A stretch of 64,000 nt of DNA from Azoarcus sp031546845. Its GTDB lineage: Bacteria; Pseudomonadota; Gammaproteobacteria; Burkholderiales; Rhodocyclaceae. Position 1 is the first letter of the stretch; each line of letters starts with the position of its first letter. A program made the position numbers and the translations under genes. This document shows, in pieces, positions 33,135 through 38,448 of the stretch. The stretch spans positions 1 to 64,000 of the forward strand of contig JAVBJT010000019.1 of NCBI GenBank assembly GCA_031546845.1. The letters run 5' to 3'. Below the pieces are notes generated by a model. It was not told the origin of the DNA, ran no database searches, and saw only the letters and a list, made by a program, of their open reading frames with translations.

Positions 33135-33714
33135 TCCAGCAATAGTTGTTGGTGGCGCCAGCGTCAGAATGGTGGACGGCCTTTATTCACTCAATGATCT
33201 TCATCGAGCTAGCGGAGGCAGTCCGAATCATCGCCCAGGCAAATTCATGCGGAACGAACAAATTAAAGCGCGAGTCGCTGAAATTTTAAATTCAGGAATT
33301 CCCGCATTTAAGTCAAAGCGTGGCGCGAATAGTGGAATATACGCCTGCCTGGAACTAGTGATTGCTTATACATCATGGATCGGTGGGAGGTTTCATTTCG
33401 ACGTGATTCGGGCGCTTTTGCAGGGTAGCACTGCGCCATCAATGTTGGCCGCACATTGCTTGCACGGCGCCCGTTTTATGCTCACTTTCGACGAGGACAC
33501 CGGGCAGATCATGCTCCGCGAAATCAGCAAGCGCGCATGCTTGATCGACCCGAACATAAAAAGCAGCCTGCAAACGTTTATCAGTGAGCGCGTGCCAATC
33601 GAGTTGCTCCCGGTCGTACAGCGAGAGGCTGCGACCAGGGTCAATTCGTGCCGTGAGATGACGGAGATGCTCAGAAATTTGGAGGGCAAGACCGCAGTCA
33701 GGCGCCAACAATAA
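33127..33714 (+). CDS. KilA-N domain protein (antirepressor-type)
   Basis: A 195-residue protein. Residues about 8-95 form a KilA-N domain: MVDGLYSLNDLHRASGGSPNHRPGKFMRN ... IPAFKSKRGANSGIYACLELVIAYTSWIGGRFHFDVIRALL. KilA-N is a DNA-binding domain of large DNA viruses and phages, found in P1 KilA and many antirepressors. The C-terminal 100 residues are unassigned. ATG 33127 follows GAGG; the frame is open upstream but less conserved. Control by the C4-like RNA 5' of it is inferred. Confidence 0.85.
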   Translation: MADPAIVVGGASVRMVDGLYSLNDLHRASGGSPNHRPGKFMRNEQIKARVAEILNSGIPAFKSKRGANSGIYACLELVIAYTSWIGGRFHFDVIRALLQGSTAPSMLAAHCLHGARFMLTFDEDTGQIMLREISKRACLIDPNIKSSLQTFISERVPIELLPVVQREAATRVNSCREMTEMLRNLEGKTAVRRQQ

Positions 33715-33721
33715 TAATGCC

Positions 33722-33757
33722 GGGGCGGGCTGCAATTTCTTATGGCCCGCCCTTTTT
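33722..33757 (+). terminator. Intrinsic terminator after the KilA-N gene
   Basis: GGGCGGGC (33723-33730) pairs with GCCCGCCC (33745-33752), followed by TTTTTC. Confidence 0.85.
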
Positions 33758-33774
33758 CATTTTGCAAAGTGATG

Positions 33775-33873
33775 TTGACATTGCTCTCTTAAGAGAGCAA
33801 TATACACACATGGACAGCGACAACGCTGCCCACCGACGCCTCCGGTAGCAGGCAGGAGAATCAAAATGACCAC
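33775..33873 (+). promoter_or_regulatory. Promoter/operator/leader unit, copy 1
   Basis: A 99-base unit found again at 34860-34958 with 4 differences. It has TTGACA (33775-33780), the perfect 20-bp palindrome TTGCTCTCTTAAGAGAGCAA (33781-33800), an AT-rich -10 region at 33798-33806, a 12-codon upstream reading frame, a GCAGGCAGGAG Shine-Dalgarno and the first codons of the gene. The palindrome occupies the promoter spacer and is a good operator; the candidate binder is the KorA-like protein encoded between the copies. Confidence 0.75.
33810..33848 (+). CDS. Conserved 12-codon upstream reading frame, copy 1
   Basis: ATG to TAG encodes MDSDNAAHRRLR, immediately before the Shine-Dalgarno of the next gene. 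The second unit encodes the same peptide although one codon differs (GCT versus GCA), a synonymous change, as expected if the peptide is translated. It has no Shine-Dalgarno; if transcription starts near 33810 it would be leaderless. It ends with a run of arginine codons, so ribosome pausing could matter. Confidence 0.5.
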   Translation: MDSDNAAHRRLR

Positions 33874-34135
33874 AGCAACGAAATTAAGCGCCAGAGCAAG
33901 CCGCGCCCTCGAAATTCTCGAAAATGGCGGGAAATTTCGCTATCAGCTTGAAAACGGCTACCACGGGAGAGAGCAGTTCCAAATGCGCTTGCGCGACGCT
34001 TGCGGTGAAGTCGTGAAAGGCATCGGCTTCAAAGCAAAGTGCGAACTGGAGGACGCGGGATTGATTGTCTATCAGCATCCGCATGACGCCAGAAGCAGCG
34101 TTTGGCCGCAAGAGTGGATTGCCAAGGGAAACTGA
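33866..34135 (+). CDS. Hypothetical phage protein
   Basis: An 89-residue protein with an excellent Shine-Dalgarno and its own promoter/operator unit. It begins MTTATKLSARASRALEILENGGKFRYQLENGYHGREQF; residues 45-80 (VVKGIGFKAKCELEDAGLIVYQHP) could be a small winged helix but I do not recognise a family. It opens a four-gene group that ends with the KorA-like regulator. Confidence 0.75.
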   Translation: MTTATKLSARASRALEILENGGKFRYQLENGYHGREQFQMRLRDACGEVVKGIGFKAKCELEDAGLIVYQHPHDARSSVWPQEWIAKGN

Positions 34136-34136
34136 A

Positions 34137-34625
34137 ATGAACTACCTCAACCACATCACCCTCGACACCGGCAACCTGCGCCGCTCACCGCGCGCAGAAG
34201 TCGGCGACGAAACGTTGCGCATCCTTACCCCCTGGCTACACGGCGCACTCGAATCCGGCCAGCACACCCCGTTCCCCGCTGAATTCGATATGTCGCATTT
34301 TTCGGTCAAAGCGACGAAAGAGAATGGATCGTTGCTCGTTACCGTTTTTGCGCCACGCGGCCCGCACACGCCCGGCAAGCCGCATGTCGGGCAAACGATG
34401 CCGCTAGTCACCCTCGGCGTCGCGCAGCGCTCGCGCCAAGGCGCAGAATTGTGGGCAAAAATGGTTGCGCAATTCGGCGCTGCGCCCGGACTCCAAAAGC
34501 CATCGGAACCGTGGTGCGCGGTTGCGCTGCACCCGCCGGTCGTCGGCTACCCCGAATCGCTCGATTGGCTTGGCGACTTTGAGCGTTGCGTCGCCTGGGC
34601 GTGGCTCACCCGCGAAAAATCATGA
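34137..34625 (+). CDS. Hypothetical protein linked to the KorA-like regulator
   Basis: A 162-residue soluble protein beginning MNYLNHITLDTGNLRRSPRAEVGDETL; the LRRSPR motif, WLHGAL and PLVTLGVAQRSRQGAELW segments are conserved in a family I recall beside KorA-like genes in plasmids and elements of betaproteobacteria. Function unknown. It begins one base after the previous stop and its own stop overlaps the next start (ATGA), so it is co-translated with the KorA-like gene. Confidence 0.78.
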   Translation: MNYLNHITLDTGNLRRSPRAEVGDETLRILTPWLHGALESGQHTPFPAEFDMSHFSVKATKENGSLLVTVFAPRGPHTPGKPHVGQTMPLVTLGVAQRSRQGAELWAKMVAQFGAAPGLQKPSEPWCAVALHPPVVGYPESLDWLGDFERCVAWAWLTREKS

Positions 34626-34852
34626 GCAAACCCCGACCACGCCTCACATCAGACCAGTTTGACGCGCTCGCGCAACTGCTCCGGCTGCGCGAATCCCCGT
34701 CGCGCGAGGTCGCCCGCCTGATGCTCGTCGACGGCCTCGACGCCGCCGAGGCCGCACAGCGCGGCGGCATCGTCAAATACGCCGCTTACAAGGTTTATTA
34801 CTCCTGCCTGCGCGGCCTCGCACTTGTGCAAACCATCGCCGGCCGCGAATAA
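34622..34852 (+). CDS. KorA/TrfB-like transcriptional repressor
   Basis: A 76-residue protein matching the DNA-binding part of IncP plasmid KorA (TrfB): RPRLTSDQFDALAQLLRLRESPSREVARLMLVDGLDAAEAAQRGGIVKYAAYKVYYSCLRGL, with the helix-turn-helix over about 35-60. It lacks KorA's C-terminal dimerisation tail, being shorter. KorA binds 12-bp palindromes; the 20-bp palindromes on both sides of this gene (33781, 34866) are natural candidate sites, implying autoregulation. Binding is inferred. Confidence 0.8.
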   Translation: MSKPRPRLTSDQFDALAQLLRLRESPSREVARLMLVDGLDAAEAAQRGGIVKYAAYKVYYSCLRGLALVQTIAGRE

Positions 34853-34859
34853 AAAAGTA

Positions 34860-34958
34860 TTGACATTGCTCTCTTAAAAGAGCAATATACACATATGGAC
34901 AGCGACAACGCAGCCCACCGACGCCTCCGGTAGCAGGCAGGAGATTCAAAATGACCAC
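34860..34958 (+). promoter_or_regulatory. Promoter/operator/leader unit, copy 2
   Basis: Second copy of the 99-base unit at 33775-33873. The palindrome here (34866-34885) has one mismatch in the centre (TTAAAA for TTAAGA), so it may bind its regulator less tightly. Differences from copy 1 fall in the palindrome centre, the -10 flank, a synonymous third base of the small frame and the Shine-Dalgarno spacer. Confidence 0.75.
34895..34933 (+). CDS. Conserved 12-codon upstream reading frame, copy 2
   Basis: Encodes MDSDNAAHRRLR, the same peptide as at 33810, with GCA for GCT as the only coding difference. It sits directly before the Shine-Dalgarno of the gene at 34951. Confidence 0.5.
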   Translation: MDSDNAAHRRLR

Positions 34959-35262
34959 GAACAACACCCCCCGCGACTTCATCCGTTCCCTCATCAGCCG
35001 CGACGAAAACGGTCGCATCGTTATCGCCCGCTGCGAATACACCGTCGAGCACATTCACGAATCCGACACGTTCGGCCGGACTTGCAGCAACGGACATACG
35101 CACATGCTGATCGGCTCCGATATCCTGGACCGCCCGACCGCGATCTTTTTCTTCAACGCAGACGAAGCTGGCGCGGAAAACGTACTCGCTGAGTTTTTGC
35201 GTAATCTAGAAGTTTTCACAAACGGCTTTGGCCCGCACAACTACGAGTACGATTTCAGCTAA
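34951..35262 (+). CDS. Hypothetical phage protein
   Basis: A 103-residue acidic protein of unknown family (MTTNNTPRDFIRSLISRDENGRIVIARCEYTVEHIHESDTFGRT). One His/Cys-containing patch (CSNGHTHMLIG) could hint at metal binding. It is driven by the second promoter unit and followed by a strong hairpin, so it may be a one-gene unit. Confidence 0.72.
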   Translation: MTTNNTPRDFIRSLISRDENGRIVIARCEYTVEHIHESDTFGRTCSNGHTHMLIGSDILDRPTAIFFFNADEAGAENVLAEFLRNLEVFTNGFGPHNYEYDFS

Positions 35263-35269
35263 ACCAGAC

Positions 35270-35287
35270 GGCCCGCCTCGGCGGGCC
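35270..35287 (+). terminator. Perfect hairpin after gene 34951
   Basis: GGCCCGCC and GGCGGGCC with a TC loop; only TTCC follows, so it is a weak intrinsic terminator or a leader structure for the next gene. Confidence 0.5.
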
Positions 35288-35326
35288 TTCCAGCGGATCG
35301 CGCCCCTGGCGGGCAGGAGGAAGAAG

Positions 35327-35674
35327 ATGCACCGCGATTACGCCGCATCATCGATCAAACGGCACGAGCGGCAATTCGGCAGCGATGCAGATTGGTTTTT
35401 TGTGAAGTACATCATCACTTGCGAAGGCGAATTCGGCGCTCTGACGTTGCTCGATCAAATCGCCGACGAACTCGACGACGACAAAATCCGCGACATCGCA
35501 GCGACGGTACGCAGCATCAAAAACGGGGTGGTGCGCAACGGCCACAGGCGCTATACAGACAAGCAAATCAACGTCCTTGCCATCGCACTGCTCGAAAAAT
35601 ACAGTAGCGCGCGCGGCATCGGCGCTGCGATTTGGGGACTAACGGACGAAGAAATCAACGAGGCCGAACTATGA
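35327..35674 (+). CDS. Hypothetical phage protein
   Basis: A 115-residue protein starting MHRDYAASSIKRHERQFGSD; the ATG follows GGCAGGAGGAAGAAG. Predominantly helical, no family recognised. Its stop overlaps the next start (ATGA), placing it in one unit with the coiled-coil and VWA genes. Confidence 0.75.
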   Translation: MHRDYAASSIKRHERQFGSDADWFFVKYIITCEGEFGALTLLDQIADELDDDKIRDIAATVRSIKNGVVRNGHRRYTDKQINVLAIALLEKYSSARGIGAAIWGLTDEEINEAEL

Positions 35675-36237
35675 GCGACCTTGATTTTAGCGACCTGAGC
35701 GACGACCAGCTCGTCGAACTCGGCATCGCAATCGCAAACGAAGCCCTGCGACGGCAGCCGGCGGTGGCTGCCGCGCTCAAGGAAGGCATGGTCGCCGAAG
35801 CCGAACGCATAGACGCACAACTGCGCGGGCAGGAAAAGGCTAAACAGCAATCACTGAAAGCGCTCGAAGAGCAAGCGCACAAAGCCCAAGCTGTGCAAGA
35901 GCGCGAGAAACTACGGCGACGCACCGCCGAGGCTGTCGGCCGCTACCTCGGCGCGCTCGCGGTCTTGATCGAGCGCCCCGTCGCGGAACTCACGCTAGTT
36001 TGGAAACCAAGCGATTTTGGCCAGAGCGGCCCGCATATCGAAGTGAATCTCGGCATGACCGGAGAATTCGCGCGCTGGCATCTTGTGAAATACATCGAGC
36101 GAGAACAGTCGCTCGTCACGTCGCCGGGGGTGCGCAAAAAAGCACTTGAAGTCAAAGCATGGGCAATCGAAACCTGCGCCGCGATCCGCGCGCTGGGCGT
36201 TGATCGCACAATCGTCGTCACCGGAGCCGAACTATGA
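35671..36237 (+). CDS. Coiled-coil phage protein partnered with VWA protein
   Basis: A 188-residue protein. Residues about 40-95 form a long charged coiled coil (KEGMVAEAERIDAQLRGQEKAKQQSLKALEEQAHKAQ); the C-terminal part (PVAELTLVWKPSDFGQSGPHIEVNLG ... ALEVKAWAIETCAAIRALGVDR) is globular. Stop and start overlap on both sides (ATGA), so it is co-translated with the VWA gene. Family and role unknown. Confidence 0.78.
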   Translation: MSDLDFSDLSDDQLVELGIAIANEALRRQPAVAAALKEGMVAEAERIDAQLRGQEKAKQQSLKALEEQAHKAQAVQEREKLRRRTAEAVGRYLGALAVLIERPVAELTLVWKPSDFGQSGPHIEVNLGMTGEFARWHLVKYIEREQSLVTSPGVRKKALEVKAWAIETCAAIRALGVDRTIVVTGAEL

Positions 36238-36830
36238 GCAAGGCACTCACGAACCCGCTACAAGCCCTGGTCAAAAAAGCCGCAACGTCGCTGCCGGCGA
36301 CGACGGGCAAAGTCGCAACGCAACAGCAGCGCATTGAGCGCCGAGTCGGCGGCATCGTAATCCTGGCCGACATTTCCGGATCGATGGAATCACCCGCATG
36401 GAGTGACCGCCGCAAGATTGACGTGCTGCGCGAGGCAGTTGATGAGGTCATGCTGCGCAGCGATTGCCGGCTGATCGCATTCAGCCGCGAAGCGCGCGAG
36501 GTCAAGCGGATCCCGGATGCGACCGAGGCGAATACAAATTTGGTTGCCGCGCTGGAAGCTGCACGCGTGTTCGACCCCGGCCAGACGCTTGTCATCAGCG
36601 ATGGCCAGCCTGACAACGAAGCCGCCGCGCTCGCGCTTGCACGGCAGTTCCGAGGGGCTATCGACGTGCTCTACATCGGCCCCGACACCGACCGCGCGGC
36701 AATCTCGTTCATGCAAAAACTGGCGGCGGCAGCGGATGGTGCGGTCAGCATCAACGATCTCAAGAGCGAGAGCGGAACGAAGATGCTGGCGCACACGCTG
36801 ACAAAACTTCTACCCGCAAAAAAGGCGTGA
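36234..36830 (+). CDS. VWA-domain phage protein
   Basis: A 198-residue protein with a von Willebrand factor A domain from about residue 40. The MIDAS motif DISGS is at residues 46-50, the later Thr in TEANTNLV and the Asp in ISDGQPD complete the metal site. VWA domains bind partners in a Mg-dependent way and often work with AAA+ ATPases; no such gene is adjacent. It lies last in the + strand arm of the prophage, before a terminator. Confidence 0.88.
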   Translation: MSKALTNPLQALVKKAATSLPATTGKVATQQQRIERRVGGIVILADISGSMESPAWSDRRKIDVLREAVDEVMLRSDCRLIAFSREAREVKRIPDATEANTNLVAALEAARVFDPGQTLVISDGQPDNEAAALALARQFRGAIDVLYIGPDTDRAAISFMQKLAAAADGAVSINDLKSESGTKMLAHTLTKLLPAKKA

Positions 36831-36948
36831 TTCGGGCACTTTGCCAGGGCAAAAAACGATGGTAGGCTACGAGAACTGCCGAAGAGGCAGCTCAGAAAGC
36901 CACAGGACAGCGCCGCGTTGCACGTCAATTTAATGCCGAACAGGCAGC

Positions 36949-36973
36949 AAAGCCCGCGAAAGCGGGCTTTTTA
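36949..36973 (+). terminator. Terminator between left arm and adenine methylase
   Basis: AAAGCCCGC-GAAA-GCGGGCTTT followed by TTA; a GNRA-type tetraloop hairpin. The genes on both sides converge here. Confidence 0.85.
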
Positions 36974-36980
36974 CTTGCGC

Positions 36981-37778
36981 TCAGAAAAGCCCCGCCGGCT
37001 GCGCATGCACATCCCAACTGAAAATAATTACCTCTCGCCGCTCAACGCCGCTACCACCGCCAACAGTGTAGCGAATGTCAGTAGATTCGATGGCGAAGCC
37101 ATCGAAAACGGCCCGTATATCGGGGTGGTCGTTGAGCGTAACGATGGCCTTGCCCTTGAGATTGCGCAGCATGTCGGCCATCTGCTCGTATTGCTCAAAG
37201 CCGAACTCAACGCCATATCCTTCGGTCTGCCAGTACGGTGGATCCACGAAAAAGAAGGTGTGCGGGCGGTCATAGCGCGTAACGCATTCTTGCCACGGTA
37301 GATGCTCGATATAAGCGTTTGTCAGCCGCAAATGCGCGACCGACAACATCTCTTCAATGCGCATGTAATTAAGTCCCGGCGGCGCGGTCGTGGCGACTCC
37401 GTAGCTCTGATTCTCGACGCGCCCGCCGAACGCTGATTGCTGCAAATAATAGAAGCGGGCCGCGCGCTGAATATCGGTCAGCGGCTCGGTCGGCGTGATC
37501 TGTAGCCACTTGAAAACCTGCCGCGATGAAAGCGCCCATTTGTACTGCCGAACGAATTCCTCGAGGTGGTTTTTGACTACGCGGTAGAGATTGACCAGGT
37601 CGCCGTTGATATCGTTTAAAACCTCGACATCAGCCGGTACCGGCCGCAGAAAAAACAGGGCGCCGCCGCCGACGAACGGCTCGACATAGCACGTATGCGG
37701 TGGGAAATACGGCAGTAGCCGGTCTGCCAGGCGGCGTTTGCCGCCGATCCAGGGAATAATGGGGCTGGGGGATTGCAT
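36981..37778 (-). CDS. D12-class N6-adenine DNA methyltransferase
   Basis: A 265-residue Dam-like enzyme. The SAM motif appears as YVEPFVGGGALFFL (about residues 31-44) and the catalytic motif as FVDPPYWQTEGYG (about 175-188). SPIIPWIGGKRRLADRLLPYFP is the typical N-terminus. It methylates adenine N6 in a short site not predictable from sequence, either to protect phage DNA from restriction or to control packaging or promoters. No restriction partner is beside it. Confidence 0.92.
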   Translation of the reverse strand: MQSPSPIIPWIGGKRRLADRLLPYFPPHTCYVEPFVGGGALFFLRPVPADVEVLNDINGDLVNLYRVVKNHLEEFVRQYKWALSSRQVFKWLQITPTEPLTDIQRAARFYYLQQSAFGGRVENQSYGVATTAPPGLNYMRIEEMLSVAHLRLTNAYIEHLPWQECVTRYDRPHTFFFVDPPYWQTEGYGVEFGFEQYEQMADMLRNLKGKAIVTLNDHPDIRAVFDGFAIESTDIRYTVGGGSGVERREVIIFSWDVHAQPAGLF

Positions 37779-37923
37779 GCAAGTCCTTTGCGTATCGTAA
37801 AAATCGCGGTAGGCTTCGCGCGCCTGGTACCAGGTGGCGGGCCTTGCCGGCTTGCAGGACGTTTCTGCATGTTCGGGGTTCGTGCCGGTGTTAGCGCGCC
37901 GGCACGGGTCGCCCGTCTCTCAC

Positions 37924-38448
37924 TCAGTAATCGAAAAGCTTCTCCGATTTTGTCAGCGTCAGCGTGCCGATTTCCGCGCCGGCCGGGCCTGCCGCCGTCG
38001 CGGTCAAGACAAAATCGCTGTCAGGCTGCCAGGGGAGCCAGAACGGATCCCACATCACATACAAATGTTGGCCACGCTGTTCGACGCTGAAATGATGAGT
38101 CGGCGCAGTGCCAAAAATCTCCCACGTCCACTTAACGCCGAACACCACATCACCCACAGGCACGCCGATCAAGCAAAACGTGCCGGAAATTTCCCGAAAC
38201 CGGATCGCCGCGCGCACCGCCCGGCCGGCGTCGTCATAGCCCCCCGAGGGAATTACGAACGCATCAAAATACGGCGCGACCGCGCCGGACCCGGAGCCGA
38301 TATCGGACTCCTGCCCGGCGATGTAACCGCCCATCCATTGCACGCCGTCGATACTCGCCTTGAGCTCATCAACCTGCGCGGCTGGCGGCCGCTGTAGCTG
38401 TACGGTGATACCGATATCCGGCGTGCGCTGAATCACCCGCTCGCTCAT
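37924..38448 (-). CDS. Phage virion-associated hypothetical protein
   Basis: A 174-residue protein at the end of the leftward tail operon. It begins MSERVIQRTPDIGITVQLQRPPAAQVDELKASIDG and is rich in beta-strand-type and aromatic sequence (FDAFVIPSGGYDDAGRAVRAAIRFREI). Not recognised; position after the tail-tip gene suggests a tail accessory protein. Its start overlaps the previous stop (ATGA). Confidence 0.72.
   Translation of the reverse strand: MSERVIQRTPDIGITVQLQRPPAAQVDELKASIDGVQWMGGYIAGQESDIGSGSGAVAPYFDAFVIPSGGYDDAGRAVRAAIRFREISGTFCLIGVPVGDVVFGVKWTWEIFGTAPTHHFSVEQRGQHLYVMWDPFWLPWQPDSDFVLTATAAGPAGAEIGTLTLTKSEKLFDY

Noticed and set aside
33775..34958. CRISPR-like repeat
   Set aside because: Only two copies, 1085 bases apart, each upstream of a gene; not an array.
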